Notes under the pieces: generated by a model
Seen by the model: only the letters and a program-made list of their open reading frames with translations
Databases searched by the model: none
Told to the model about the DNA's origin: nothing
NCBI RefSeq assembly: GCF_900167105.1
Contig: NZ_FUXE01000017.1
Span: 1-51,734 of the forward strand
Origin: Porphyromonas circumdentaria
GTDB lineage: Bacteria > Bacteroidota > Bacteroidia > Bacteroidales > Porphyromonadaceae
DNA length: 51,734 nucleotides
Direction: 5' to 3'
Made by a program: the position numbers and the translations under genes
Shown here: one piece after another, positions 7,262 through 18,200 of the stretch
Numbering within the stretch: the first letter of the stretch is position 1
Layout of the letters: every line of letters begins with the position of its first letter

Positions 7262-7828
7262 TTATCGAAGTAAATGCACTCCCTCTTGTGCAATAAAGTT
7301 ACGAAGGGTACTCCCATCGTCAATGCTGGCGATACCCTCTTCCAAAAGGTATAGTTTACTGCCCAAACCTAATTTGAGCAAATCTCGCACCGTCTGTAGA
7401 ACACAGTAATCTCCTGCAATGCCAGCTACTACGATATGCGTAGCACTGCGGAGTAACTCTGGAACCTCACTCTCAAAGGCACTGTAAGCATCTCGCTCGG
7501 AGGTCGTCGCTTTCTCGACCATCTTGTAAGGGATTTTGCGCTCTACCACACTCTTTACAAGCGGTAGTACCTCTGGTGTCAAGGCCGCCCCCTCGGTATA
7601 ACGAATGCAGTGTGGGGGCCATAGTCCGCCATTTGCTTGAAAGCTACAGTGATCCCATGTGTGTTGGTCGGAGGTTATCACGAGGGCTTCCATTTCTTCG
7701 ATATGACGGTTTCCCCACTCCGTTAGTAGCTCCATAGCTCTTCCTGCGTGAGGTACTGCCAAAGAGCCACTAACGAAATCTACCTGAGGGTCTACGACCA
7801 ACAGAGTATAGGGTTGAGTTATTTTCAT
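7262..7828 (-). CDS. pncA: Nicotinamidase (isochorismatase-like hydrolase)
   Basis: Hydrolyses nicotinamide to nicotinate for NAD salvage, in the cytoplasm. The catalytic triad is visible: Asp13 in VVDPQVDF, Lys106 in VEKATTSERDAYSAF, and Cys142 in AGIAGDYCV. Metal-binding residues of the nicotinamidase subgroup are in TSDQHTWDHCSF (Asp54, His56) and LWPPHC (His73). The 188-residue length is normal. Its ATG overlaps the stop of the upstream TPR lipoprotein gene by 4 bases, indicating translational coupling and operon membership. The nicotinamidase-specific WPPHC region makes another isochorismatase-fold amidase unlikely. Confidence 0.9.
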   Translation of the reverse strand: MKITQPYTLLVVDPQVDFVSGSLAVPHAGRAMELLTEWGNRHIEEMEALVITSDQHTWDHCSFQANGGLWPPHCIRYTEGAALTPEVLPLVKSVVERKIPYKMVEKATTSERDAYSAFESEVPELLRSATHIVVAGIAGDYCVLQTVRDLLKLGLGSKLYLLEEGIASIDDGSTLRNFIAQEGVHLLR

Positions 7829-9519
7829 AGCAGCAACGTTTGGAATGCAGCCTCTTGCGAGAGATTACGGAACTCCTTATCGATACGTAAGCGTGTTACG
7901 AAGTCTGGATTGCGACGCAAAGCTTCGCGCAAATAGTTCAAAGTAGCTTGCTTATCGCCCATACGGTTGCTTACGATTGCTTTCAAATAGTCAGTCGTAG
8001 CGTTGGTACGTTCGATACTTTCGAGAGTCTCGAGGGCTTGCTTGTAGTTTCTGTTGAGGAGTTGTGCCACGGCTGCATTATTACTCTTGGTATCCGCATA
8101 AGTAGCAAGTGCTTGCTCATACTTGCCTTGTTTGAGGTAGAGTAGACCAAGAACTTCATTACTTCCCTTTGTAGAGGAAGCAATCGATGTGCCGATAAGC
8201 TCCTCGGCACTCTTCAAATCGCCCTTTTCGAGCGCAACCAAAGCGAGGTTCAGACGAGTTTCGGGTAGGTCTTGTATCGCACGAGCGCGTTCGTACCACT
8301 CGACAGCTTTGCTCATATCTCCCTTTTGCAAGTAGAGAGAGCCTATATTGTTGTAAGCGCGAGCATCCTTAGGATGGAGCTGAGAGGCTTGTAGGTAGAG
8401 TTTCTCTTGTGTAGCTATATTGTTCTCGAGGGTTACAGCATAGAGAAGTTCTTCTACGGTGAGTGTTTCGGGAGCTGTACGTGCCAAACGGCTCAACTCT
8501 TCGTCACTCTTGCCAATGGTCTCTATGTTGGCCGTAAGACGAGAACGACGTAGCAGCGGCAATATCTCTTTGGCAAGTTGATCATATACAACGCTGATGT
8601 TGCGTATCTCCTGCTCACGCTCTTCGGGATCACTGTACATAGAGAGTACTCGTAAGATGAGTTCCTTGTCTTGGATAGAACTACGCTCTACAAACGAGCG
8701 AAATCCCTCCCAGTCTTGTGCTGTATAGTGAGCACTTATCTCTACCCCTTTTTTCCACTCCTTATCGAGAGCAGCTGTTGTATTGCGCTCTCTTTGGGCA
8801 GAAAGTCTCTCATTCAAAGCTACTCCCCCATCGGGCGAAGCGTACGCCTGTACTTCTACAGAAACACGTTGGTTCGGTGCCTGCTGAGCATTCTCCACTA
8901 ACTCTCTCCACTCCTGTACGTCCTCTTTTTTCCATTCCTGTGAGCGGATGTTGGCTTGCTGTATGAGGAAGTGAATATCGGCATCGAAGCGTTCCTTAAT
9001 AATCCTCTGGAAAGCATCGGGCGCAATAATAGGAGTAGCACCCGAAAGATCGGCCAAAGTTTGTGTAGCGAGCGTGCCTTCTCCTATTTTTATCTCGGGC
9101 AAATTGACCCCTTTACCATTGATAGTGGCGTTAAAGGTCATATAAAGATCACTTTCCATCAGACGAGGATCGGAGTAATCAAAGTAGGTATTCATACGTA
9201 TAATACTCCCTTGAGCGTAGTTTACAGAGCGGTAATTGTCCAAAACTTTCTCTCCTTGAATTGTTTCCGTTACCCCCCAAGTTTCCCCTCCAGCATAGCG
9301 AAGAACGGGTAGGAAAGAGACTTTGGCTTTCTTGTGCATCCATTTAGAGGGTATGCTCACAGAGATGGTAGTTGGTATCTGCTCTCCCATTAGTTCCAAG
9401 GGGCGAGGTTGCGTTGTAAAGTTTTGCTCTGAAAGGGGCTTAAGTTTAGGCGTACAAGAGGCAACCATAAGTGCAGTTGCCAGACACAATGAAGATGTGC
9501 GCAAAAATTGTTGGGACAT
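7825..9519 (-). CDS. TPR-repeat lipoprotein with OmpA-like middle segment
   Basis: Exported lipoprotein: residues 1-21 form the signal, with MVAS before Cys22. Residues ~30-200 are a beta-rich region without a recognised name. Around 215-245 the motif VEVQAYASPDGGVALNERLSAQRE resembles the OmpA C-terminal pattern (an 'S-P-D-G ... N-x-x-L-S-x-x-R' stretch), which suggests a degenerate peptidoglycan-binding fold. Several TPR repeats from ~370 to the end (for example PKDARAYNNIGSLYLQKGDM and KAVEWYERARAIQ) give a protein-protein interaction surface. Similar lipoproteins occur in Porphyromonas and Bacteroides, but the exact role is unknown. It lies in the cysS-GT2-yfhO-pncA operon, 11 bases after yfhO. 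Confidence 0.8.
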   Translation of the reverse strand: MSQQFLRTSSLCLATALMVASCTPKLKPLSEQNFTTQPRPLELMGEQIPTTISVSIPSKWMHKKAKVSFLPVLRYAGGETWGVTETIQGEKVLDNYRSVNYAQGSIIRMNTYFDYSDPRLMESDLYMTFNATINGKGVNLPEIKIGEGTLATQTLADLSGATPIIAPDAFQRIIKERFDADIHFLIQQANIRSQEWKKEDVQEWRELVENAQQAPNQRVSVEVQAYASPDGGVALNERLSAQRERNTTAALDKEWKKGVEISAHYTAQDWEGFRSFVERSSIQDKELILRVLSMYSDPEEREQEIRNISVVYDQLAKEILPLLRRSRLTANIETIGKSDEELSRLARTAPETLTVEELLYAVTLENNIATQEKLYLQASQLHPKDARAYNNIGSLYLQKGDMSKAVEWYERARAIQDLPETRLNLALVALEKGDLKSAEELIGTSIASSTKGSNEVLGLLYLKQGKYEQALATYADTKSNNAAVAQLLNRNYKQALETLESIERTNATTDYLKAIVSNRMGDKQATLNYLREALRRNPDFVTRLRIDKEFRNLSQEAAFQTLLL

Positions 9520-9530
9520 ACTAAGCGTTG

Positions 9531-12053
9531 TTATTTAATAGTTTTTGTTGTCAGATATTTTTTGCAAGAGGAGTAGATAGCCCCCAAAAGCAGTAAGAGC
9601 AAGAGTATGAGTGCACCGAAAGCAATTCTTTCGGTAGTGGCAATCGAAGTAGGGGCAAATGTTAAGCGCAAGGAATGTGTGCCCGCAGGTACGATAACTC
9701 CTCTTAGCGTATAGTTTACGCGTATGATAGGTACTTCTTTGCCATTTACGGTAGCTATCCATCCCTCGGGATAGTATATTTCTGAGCAAACCAGCAAGGC
9801 ATCTTGTCCTACCGAAGTAAGGTACTCTACCTCGTTGGGTGTGTGCTTAATGAGGGTAACATTTGCAGTGCTGTCGGAAAGAGGAGCGAGCCTTTTGAGA
9901 TTATCATCTACAAAACGGGCATCGACGATTGCCGTGGTGCGAAGGTCTTCTGTATTGAGTGCCTTCATCTCGCTATTGGCATCGGAAACGACCTTTATAC
10001 TTTGGGCAAACCATGCAGGGCCATAAGCTCGATCATTAAAGAAGGCTTTTGGCATTCCTGTCTCGGGGTCGGGCTGGATGATATAGCGCGTATTGAGCAT
10101 ATTTACTACCTCTTCATTGCCTTTGAGCAACTGATGAGTAATGAGGTCTTGATAACGCTGGAGTTTGGCAGCATGATAACCGCCCACACTTCTATGCCAA
10201 CGGCTTGTTGTCGCATCATTAAACGAATTGACGGACATATTCCAAACACGATACCCCAAGGTCTTATCTTGAAGAATAGTACGGTCTGCCTCGGTTTGTG
10301 GTGCTGCCATTGCGGCTACCTGTGCAGGTCTTTGATACATTGCGTCGTATAGATAGCGTTTATCTACCAACCACAAGTCTACTAGCGTAATAACCCCTAA
10401 TAGTATCAGTACGGGTACCTGTTTTACTTTTCCCTTGGTGTAGAGCCAAACAATTCCAGACGAAAGGAGTATTACGATGAGAGCATGAAGTGCATCGCTA
10501 CGGAGCATACTGCGACGTACTCCCACAAGCGCATCACGCAACCCTATGTATTCGGGGTTGGAGAGTATAAGCTGTCCCAACTGCTCCTGCTCCATTGAAG
10601 AGAGGAAACTAAAGAATAAATCGGGCACTGCTATAAAGAGTAAAAGCACTACTGTAGGTATGCCTACGGCTGTAATCGTAGCCCATTTCTTTTCTTTAAG
10701 AATGCTGGGTTGCTTCATCACCTCTACCAAACCTAAGATTGCTAAAAGTGGAATGGTCAGCTCGGCAATCACCAGAATAGAGGAGACTGCTCGGAAGTTA
10801 TTGTACAGTGGGAAGTAATCGATGAAAAGATTTGTCAGAGGCATAAAATTCTTACCCCATGAAAGTAGTATGGATAGGAGGGTCATAGCTATCATAACCC
10901 ACTTAATAGGCCCTCGCACCAGAAAACAACCGAGTAAGAAAAGGACACAAACGAAGGCCCCTACATAGACAGGTCCTGACGTAAAAGGTTGTTCGCCCCA
11001 ATAGGATGGGATCCCAGCTATTGTCTGTTGGTACATCGGAGCTACGTCTTCTATCTGTTTCGGATTAGCCCCCAAAGGCACCGAAGCTCCGCCCCTTATA
11101 TTCGGTACGAGCAAGCTCCATGTTTCCCCCACTCCATAGCTCCACTGAGTAATGTACTCTTTGTCGAGTCCCGATTGCGCCTTCTCTGCCCGTTGGGCGA
11201 GGGAGGCATCTTCTGCATCCAATGTCAATTCGCTGCCGCCTCGCATGGTCTCTTGGGCATAGCGGTAGGTATGGTACAAATTGGACGAATTTATAGCAAT
11301 CCCGATAAGGCCCGCTATAAGAGCCACACCCGTTGAACGCAAGAAGTCACTTATATGATGAGTGCGAATGGCTTCGATGAACCACCCTATCACCATAGCC
11401 CCCATTACGAAAAGGAAGTAATAGGTCATCTGTACGTGGTTAGCCAGTAGCTGTAAAGCGGTAAAAAAAGCCAGTACAAAAGCTCCCTGCAACCATCTCT
11501 TGCGGTAAATCCATATAAGCCCTGCTAAAGTAGGAGGGATAAAGGCAAGTGCCGTGAGCTTCCATATATGCCCAGCAGCTATGAGGATAATGAAGTAACT
11601 GGAGAAAGTCCACATAAGAGCCCCGATAGTTGCGGGGATATTCCGTACCTGTAAAGACTTCAAAAGTAGGAAGAAGCCTATCATCATAGCGAAGAGCAAC
11701 CACGGAGACTCTCCCATAAGTCGTAGTGGCCAACGGAGGGTATAGACCTTTTCTGCCTTAGACAGAGCCTCGGTAGAGGGGTAAGAGGGCGATATTTGAT
11801 ACATCGGCATCCCTCCAAAGAGACTGTTGGTCCAGTAGGAATGTTCGCCCGTAGCTGCCTCATAGTCTCGCACGTCCTGCCCGTTGCCCGAAGCCCCCGC
11901 TACATCTTGTTGGAAGAGCACTCTTCCCTCCCATGTTGCAGGCATGAAATAGGTCGTGGCTATGATGCCAAATAGGACGATGATAACCGCATAGGGCCAT
12001 AAAACCTTAAGGCGTTGTAGTAGAGCGTTCGAGTTCATTGTGTCTGTCTTCAT
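9531..12053 (-). CDS. YfhO family multi-pass membrane protein
   Basis: Large YfhO-family protein (840 residues), a GT-C-like group implicated in glycosylation of lipoteichoic acid or surface polymers in Firmicutes; the substrate in Bacteroidota is unknown. About 12 or more hydrophobic segments begin with YAVIIVLFGIIATTYF and end with IAFGALILLLLLLLGAIY. An extracytoplasmic region near the N-terminus contains the family-typical WTNSLFGGMPMYQ. A beta-rich domain with NMSVNSFNDATTSRWHRSVGGYH and YYPEGWIATVNGKEVPIIRV precedes the last membrane helix. Start ATG at 12053; ATG at 12038 is an alternative. Located 27 bases after the GT2 gene, so a joint role in glycan transfer is plausible. Confidence 0.85.
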   Translation of the reverse strand: MKTDTMNSNALLQRLKVLWPYAVIIVLFGIIATTYFMPATWEGRVLFQQDVAGASGNGQDVRDYEAATGEHSYWTNSLFGGMPMYQISPSYPSTEALSKAEKVYTLRWPLRLMGESPWLLFAMMIGFFLLLKSLQVRNIPATIGALMWTFSSYFIILIAAGHIWKLTALAFIPPTLAGLIWIYRKRWLQGAFVLAFFTALQLLANHVQMTYYFLFVMGAMVIGWFIEAIRTHHISDFLRSTGVALIAGLIGIAINSSNLYHTYRYAQETMRGGSELTLDAEDASLAQRAEKAQSGLDKEYITQWSYGVGETWSLLVPNIRGGASVPLGANPKQIEDVAPMYQQTIAGIPSYWGEQPFTSGPVYVGAFVCVLFLLGCFLVRGPIKWVMIAMTLLSILLSWGKNFMPLTNLFIDYFPLYNNFRAVSSILVIAELTIPLLAILGLVEVMKQPSILKEKKWATITAVGIPTVVLLLFIAVPDLFFSFLSSMEQEQLGQLILSNPEYIGLRDALVGVRRSMLRSDALHALIVILLSSGIVWLYTKGKVKQVPVLILLGVITLVDLWLVDKRYLYDAMYQRPAQVAAMAAPQTEADRTILQDKTLGYRVWNMSVNSFNDATTSRWHRSVGGYHAAKLQRYQDLITHQLLKGNEEVVNMLNTRYIIQPDPETGMPKAFFNDRAYGPAWFAQSIKVVSDANSEMKALNTEDLRTTAIVDARFVDDNLKRLAPLSDSTANVTLIKHTPNEVEYLTSVGQDALLVCSEIYYPEGWIATVNGKEVPIIRVNYTLRGVIVPAGTHSLRLTFAPTSIATTERIAFGALILLLLLLLGAIYSSCKKYLTTKTIK

Positions 12054-12080
12054 GAGAAAATACTCGGGCTTTATTAGATA

Positions 12081-13094
12081 CTATGTTTTACGATCGAAAA
12101 GAGCTCTTATAAGTCCCAATCCATACCCAAAGATCTGAGTAAAGGAGGCTATAACCGCATACCCAGCTACTTTTATACTGCGGGTGCGCACAAGAGCGTC
12201 GAAAAAGAAGAGAAAAGCCAAGCCCCCGATAGGAAACCATGACCAAAATGTACATACCCCCCCTACAAAAAAGAGGATAAGGAAGAGGGTTGCCACAGAG
12301 GGCAGTAGATGAATAGGGCGTAAAGAGTGAGGATGGCGACGACTTAGAGCTACACGAGCCCCCCCGAACTTGAATACTTGGCGGAAAAACTGTAGGAAAG
12401 TGCTACGCCTTTTATGGTAGACAAAAGCCTCGGGAATAAGTTGTACATGTGCCCCCCTTTGGTGTAAACGCATACTGAAATCGAGATCTTCGCCGTAACG
12501 CATAGAGGGGTCAAAGCCTCCCATCTCTCTATACAGTGCTGTACGACAACCCAAATTGAAACTTCGGGGGTAGTAATGGCTAATTCGTTTTTTCCCCCCT
12601 CGTATGCCCCCAGTTGTAAGGAAAGAGGTCATCGAGTAGTTTATCGCTTTCTGCACGGTGGTAAAGTCGGCATGGGCTGCATCGGGTCCACCGAAAGCAT
12701 CTAAAGGAGCCCCTTTGTCTCGATAGCTATTGAGTGCCTGCTCTATAGAAGCGATGTACTGTGGCGGTAAGATTATGTCGGAATCTAAGAGGACAATATA
12801 CTCCCCCTCTGCCCATTGGCTCCCTATATTGCGAGCCTTTGAGGGTCCGCCGTTGGGTGTAGCGTGGTATTGTATGGAGAGCTGCCCTTGATAACGCTCT
12901 ACCTCTGTAAGACAGGGACGGGAAGAACCATCCTCCACGATAATAACCTCAAATGTTTTCAGCGTCTGTACCGCGAGGCTCTGCAGAAGCTCTTCGACCT
13001 CTTCAGGGCGGTTGTAGACGGGTACGATTATCGAGTATCGAGGTGGAATAGGCATAGTAGCATCCAGAGGGAACGTTATTCGTTGAGTTGCCAC
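12081..13094 (-). CDS. Glycosyltransferase family 2, membrane-associated
   Basis: GT-A fold enzyme that transfers a sugar from a nucleotide or lipid donor. The N-terminal catalytic domain starts with [20 protein letters not shown]. The metal-binding DxD-type motif is LLDSDIILP near residues 111-119, and the acceptor-side ED is in [12 protein letters not shown]. Two hydrophobic segments near the C-terminus (residues ~260-310) suggest attachment to the inner membrane. The ATG at 13094 overlaps cysS by 19 bases; the in-frame ATG at 13055 would avoid overlap and begins closer to the conserved fold, so the start is uncertain. The partner in the operon is a YfhO protein. Confidence 0.87.
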   Translation of the reverse strand: MATQRITFPLDATMPIPPRYSIIVPVYNRPEEVEELLQSLAVQTLKTFEVIIVEDGSSRPCLTEVERYQGQLSIQYHATPNGGPSKARNIGSQWAEGEYIVLLDSDIILPPQYIASIEQALNSYRDKGAPLDAFGGPDAAHADFTTVQKAINYSMTSFLTTGGIRGGKKRISHYYPRSFNLGCRTALYREMGGFDPSMRYGEDLDFSMRLHQRGAHVQLIPEAFVYHKRRSTFLQFFRQVFKFGGARVALSRRHPHSLRPIHLLPSVATLFLILFFVGGVCTFWSWFPIGGLAFLFFFDALVRTRSIKVAGYAVIASFTQIFGYGLGLIRALFDRKT

Positions 13095-14551
13095 TCGGCA
13101 CCCTCTTTGGTATCTTTAATGGTAAAGCCCAATTCGGTGAGGGCGTCTCGGATTTTGTCCGAAGTAGCCCAATCCTTTTGGTTCTTAGCTGTTTGACGGA
13201 TGTCGAGGAGTAAATTAACCGCTCCCTTATAGGCTTCTGTGCCAGAGTTACCCGACACGCGCTCGTCTTTCATACCTAAAATGTCGAAGAGATAGAGGCG
13301 GTAGATGCGCTTCAGCTCCTCTAAATCTTCTTGAGAGATTTGCTCCTCGCCACTGCGGAGGCGATTGATGAGCTTTGCAGCATCGAAGAGGGTGGCGATA
13401 ACGATAGGCGTATTGAGGTCGTCGTTCATAGCTTCGGTGCATTGAGTTGCTATCGAAGCTACATCGCAACTGCTTTTACCATTTGTCGTGAGCTTATCGA
13501 GTTGATCATTGGCATCCAAAAGACGCATCAAACCCTTGTTGGCAGCTTGTAAAGCCTCATTGCTAAAGTCTACCGTCCCTCTGTAATGCGCCCCCAATAT
13601 AAAGAAGCGGATGGTCATGGGAGAGTAGGGCTGTTCCAGTTTGTCGTGCTCTCCCGAGAAGAACTGATCAAGGGTAATGAAGTTCCCCAAACTCTTGCCC
13701 ATCTTTTTACCTTCGATGGTAATCATGTTATTGTGCATCCAATAGCGCACCATTTGGTGCCCTTGAGCAGCAGTAGCTTGGGCTATTTCGCACTCATGAT
13801 GGGGGAAAACCAAATCCATACCCCCTCCGTGTATATCGAAGCTCTCGCCCAAATACTTTCTTCCCATAGCGGTACACTCGCAGTGCCACCCTGGGAAGCC
13901 TTCGCTCCACGGAGCTGGCCAATGCATAAGATGCTCGGGTTTGGCGCATTTCCAGAGGGCAAAGTCGAGCGGGTTACGCTTCTCATCCTGCCCATCTAAG
14001 ATGCGGGTGTTGGCTATCATATCTTCTATATTGCGTCCGCTTAGGATACCGTAGCCAAAATCCCTATTGAATTTCTCTACATCGAAGTATACCGACCCTT
14101 TGCTTTCATAAGCGTAACCTGCTTCAAGAATCTCTTCTACGAGTTTAATCTGCTCAATGATGTGTCCGCTTGCCATAGGTTCTATACTCGGAGGCAATAC
14201 GTTGAGTGCCTCCATAGCATGGCGGTAACGGGTCAGATAGTACTGAACGACCTCCATCGGTTCCAGTTGTTCCAAACGAGCCTTCTTAGCCACTTTGTCT
14301 TCTCCTTCATCGGCATCGGACTCTAAGTGCCCCACGTCGGTAATGTTGCGTACGTAGCGCACTTTATAACCGAGATGCGTAAGATAGCGAAAGAGTATAT
14401 CAAACGTGATGGCAGGTCGAGCATGTCCCAAATGAGCATCGCCATAGACGGTGGGGCCACATACGTAAAGCCCTACATGGGGTGCTGCAATCGGGATAAA
14501 CTGTTCCTTGCTTCTGCTGAGGGTGTTGTAGAGAAAAAAAGGATGTTCCAT
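13076..14551 (-). CDS. cysS: Cysteinyl-tRNA synthetase
   Basis: Charges tRNA-Cys with cysteine. Class I signature [10 protein letters not shown] carries the HIGH motif (H40-H43), and [11 protein letters not shown] carries the KMSKS loop. Zinc ligands typical of CysRS are visible: Cys31 in YVCGPTVYG, Cys and His in [10 protein letters not shown], and HHECE. The C-terminal DALR-like and anticodon-binding region ends with a short basic and acidic tail. The 491-residue length is normal. It is the first gene of a minus-strand run continuing through GT2, yfhO, the TPR lipoprotein and pncA. Confidence 0.97.
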   Translation of the reverse strand: MEHPFFLYNTLSRSKEQFIPIAAPHVGLYVCGPTVYGDAHLGHARPAITFDILFRYLTHLGYKVRYVRNITDVGHLESDADEGEDKVAKKARLEQLEPMEVVQYYLTRYRHAMEALNVLPPSIEPMASGHIIEQIKLVEEILEAGYAYESKGSVYFDVEKFNRDFGYGILSGRNIEDMIANTRILDGQDEKRNPLDFALWKCAKPEHLMHWPAPWSEGFPGWHCECTAMGRKYLGESFDIHGGGMDLVFPHHECEIAQATAAQGHQMVRYWMHNNMITIEGKKMGKSLGNFITLDQFFSGEHDKLEQPYSPMTIRFFILGAHYRGTVDFSNEALQAANKGLMRLLDANDQLDKLTTNGKSSCDVASIATQCTEAMNDDLNTPIVIATLFDAAKLINRLRSGEEQISQEDLEELKRIYRLYLFDILGMKDERVSGNSGTEAYKGAVNLLLDIRQTAKNQKDWATSDKIRDALTELGFTIKDTKEGAEWQLNE

Positions 14552-14581
14552 AGATAGCGATACTATACTAATTTATGTAGA

Positions 14582-14589
14582 CAAAGATA
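14582..14589 (-). promoter_or_regulatory. -7 box of the cysS operon promoter
   Basis: On the minus strand TATCTTTG lies 30 bases before the cysS ATG, matching TAnnTTTG. No convincing -33 TTG is seen. Confidence 0.6.
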
Positions 14590-14827
14590 CAGTTTATCGC
14601 ACAACCTTAAAAGGACGAGAGGAGAGAAGCTTTTCTTTCTGTGCGATAAGATCGTCGACTGGCAGTGTCTGAAAAATGAGTGCAAGTTCTGGATTCCTTT
14701 TTTTTGTGTTGGAGCGAAGAGAGGGAAAATGGCAACTTCAACAGGGCGGACTTTTTTCTCTGTAGCTACTCTTTTAATGCTTATATCACACTAATTTTCC
14801 TCTTTTGTGGTGTGCTGTTTTCTATAT

Positions 14828-14911
14828 TAGGATTGAATATACATATACGCAATCTTAATATACATATACGCAACTTGGAAATATATATATGCAATCTGCA
14901 AATAAAAAAAT
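14828..14911. repeat. 21-bp A/T-rich tandem repeat, family A, locus 1
   Basis: Four units of exactly 21 bases start at 14828, 14849, 14870 and 14891. The consensus begins GCAATCTTAATATA and continues with alternating AT to a terminal C. The unit encodes a 7-residue block (such as NIHIRNL) in one frame, but the surrounding reading frame has no start signal or homology, so I treat it as non-coding. A related 21-base array lies at 26445-26528. The rest of 14590-15221 holds no recognisable gene. Confidence 0.75.
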
Positions 14912-15221
14912 ACTCCTAAAGAAAGTAACTTTTTTACCTATCAAATTCACTTTCTAAAGGGAAGCAACACAACTATACAATACCACACGAATGGTTTCTC
15001 AAAAGCAAGAGCAGCGGTATAGGATCGAAAAATGAGACTATGCCATCGTGCATAACGGAGGTAGCACCTCTCTCGAAAGAAGAAAAACGCAAGGCAGAGA
15101 ATTCAATACGATAAGTTTAGACAACTCCCCTCCCCCTCAAAGAGAGGTGTTAGAGCCTAAAGGAAGAGAGTTTGCTTAGAGGCTTTAGAGAGCTACCTTG
15201 AGAGCGTGCCTGCGTTTAATG
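14912..15221. other. Intergenic, nothing recognised
   Basis: No gene, RNA or strong hairpin was found between the family A repeat and the end of mfd. Reading frames are short and unsupported. Confidence 0.6.
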
Positions 15222-18200
15222 TTAGTATTCCGTGGGAGTACTAAGGATTTCTTTCAACACCTCTACCCCTCTCGACACAGTAGGGACTTTCTGAATGCGT
15301 GCCACCCTCTGTCCTTTCTTGCCCTGCTCTATAAGACACGTCTTGGTATTACGAGTTATGTAAACCAAAAGGCGAGAGAAAAGATCGGATTGATAGTAGG
15401 CACTGGCAGGGTCTTCGGGCAGGAAAAGATTCATACCCTCCTTGCGGAGCGTTATTTTTATAAGTCCCAATTTTCGTCCCCAAGAGCGCAATGAGGGTAC
15501 GCGTATGAGTTCCTCTCCCTCTTTGGGTATTGCCCCGAATCGATCCTTCAGTCGCAAGCAGAAGTTCTCTATATCCTCTTCGGAAGTGAGACTATCCAAC
15601 TCTCTGTACAGTGTAATACGCTCGGCATCTTGAGGTATGTATTCGGGCGGAAAGGAGAGGGCTAAATCGCTCTCAAAAACAGTGTCTAAGGGCTCTTCCA
15701 AAGCCTCTTTCTCCTCGGCAAAGAGGTTAGAAAACTCCTCTCTCTTTACTTCTCTTACGGCTTCGTCAAATACTTTGTGGTAGGCATCTATACCCATGTC
15801 GGCGATGAAGCCACTCTGCTCGCTTCCAAATATATTACCAGCTCCCCGAATGTCTAAATCCTGCATAGCGATACGTAAGCCACTACCCAAGTCGGAGTAG
15901 CCCTCTATTGCCCGCAAGCGTCTCTGAGAAGTATCATTCAGTAGGGAAAGAGGCGGTGCAATAAGGTAACAAAAGGCTTTTCGAGAGGAGCGTCCCACGC
16001 GCCCTCTTAGCTGATGCAGACTACTAAGTCCGTAGTGATGCGCTCTATCTATAATAATCGTATTGGCATTGGGTATATCTATACCGTTTTCTATGATAGT
16101 GGTAGCGACCAACACGTCGTACTCTTGACGAGCAAAGTCGAGTATAATTTCTTCTAAATCGGAAGGTTGCATCCGTCCATGTCCTACGGCAACACGGCAT
16201 TTAGGCACATTGCGACGAATCATAGCGGCGATATCTTCAATATCCTCTATGCGATTATGCACATAGTATACCTGTCCTTTGCGACTTAGCTCGAAGTTTA
16301 TTGCCTCGGCTATAATCTCCGCATTAAAATCGATTATCTCTGTTTGTATGGGATATCTGTTGGGCGGAGGGGTAAGTATATTGCTCAGGTCTCTTGTACC
16401 CATGAGGGAGAATTGAAGGGTACGAGGAATTGGCGTGGCACTCATGGAGAGCGTATCGACATTAACCTGCAGTTGCCTTAAAGCCTCCTTGACTTTAACG
16501 CCAAACTTCTGTTCTTCGTCTACGATGAGTAGGCCTAAATCTTTGAACTGCACATTCTTCCCCACTATGCGATGCGTACCGATGATGATATCGATCTTCC
16601 CCTCGGCCAATTCCTCCAGTAGTTTTTTTGTCTCTTTAGCACTCCTTGCACGAGAAAAGTAGGCAATCCGTACGGGGAAGTCTTTGAGCCGCTCGCTAAA
16701 AGTACAGTAGTGTTGGTAGGCAAGCAGAGTAGTAGGCACCAGTACGGCCACCTGTTTACTGTCGCACACAGCTTTAAAAGCAGCTCTTATGGCTACTTCC
16801 GTTTTTCCAAAGCCTACATCTCCACAGAGCAAACGGTCCATAGGTCTTGCCTGCTCCATATCATGTTTCACGGCTTCGACTGCTTTTAACTGGTCGGGCG
16901 TTTCCTCATAAATAAAAGAGGCCTCTAACTCTTTTTGCAGGTAGCTATCGGGAGAGAAAGCAAAACCCTCTGCTTCTTTACGTGCGGCGTAGAGTACGAT
17001 AAGTTCTCGGGCTATATCCTTTATCTTCTTCTTGGTCTTCTCTTTGATGCGTAGCCATGCTCCACTACCGAGTTGGCTCAATTGGGGTTTGCCATCATCT
17101 TTGGCACGATACTTCGAGAGTTTCCTGAGATTGTGCAGGCTGACAAGAATATAATCGTTATTACGGTACACGATTTTGAGTACTTCCTCCTCCTTCCCCT
17201 CTCGCATCATAGTTATCAAACCAGCAAACTGTCCTATACCATGATCGTAGTGGACTATATAATCTCCAGGATTGAAGCTGTTCAAGTCCTTAATGGTAAG
17301 GGAGACCTTTCCCAAGCGTACCTTATCACTTTTGAGTTGATACTTGTGATAACGCTCAAAGAGTTGATGGTCGGTGAGGAAAACCTGATGTGTGGTGTGG
17401 TCTTCGAACCCCTCGTGAAGTGTGATAGGAAGCTGCAGGGGGAATAAATCTTCTCGCCCCAAATCGGACAATATCTCTTGCAAACGCTCTGACTGATTAA
17501 CCCCCTCGGAAAGAAAGTATACCGTATAGCCCTCGTCTCTATAACGCTGTAAGCCCTCTATGAGTAAATCAAAATTCTTATGGAACAGTGGCTGAGCTGT
17601 AGTTTGGAAAGGAACCTCGGGTAGGGAGGATAAGCGATGTGAGGAGTGCAAATGTAGCGAAGAGAGTGAGCCCATCTCTTGCACCAACTGATCACACGAA
17701 AGCAAATGGGCTTTCATGTCGCTGGTAGCATCAAATCCCTCCCCTCCCTCGATCACTATAGCCTCGGTTTTGTCAAGTTGTTCGAGGGTGTCTATCGTGT
17801 GGTCATAATCGGCAAAAACGATGCGATACGTAGCAGGAAGAAGTGAGAAGAGCGAGTTCTTATGCTCTGAATCTATGAAAGAGAGTTTCGAAACGATACT
17901 GACCTCCTCTACTTTCTTTTTGGAAAGCTGTGTCGAGGGGTCAAAGGTTCGGATGCTTTCGATCTCATCGTCGAAAAAATCTAATCGGTAGGGAAAGTCG
18001 CTGTTGTAGGAGTAAATATCTACGATACTTCCTCTAAAGGCTACTTCGCCTGGTTCGTACACGTAGTCTGTAAGGGTAAAGCCCTCTTCTAAGAGCCACT
18101 CTCTTAACTGGGAGAGATGGCACTTCTCACCTACTGCATAGTGCAGTATTCGCTCCTCAAGCTCTTCCTTGTTGGGGATAGCTTCCGCCAAAGCCATCGG

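Noticed and set aside
14680-14919. 79-codon frame ending in NIHIRNL-type heptads
   Set aside because: The heptads are the 21-bp repeat read in phase; no promoter, no homology and poor codon use upstream.
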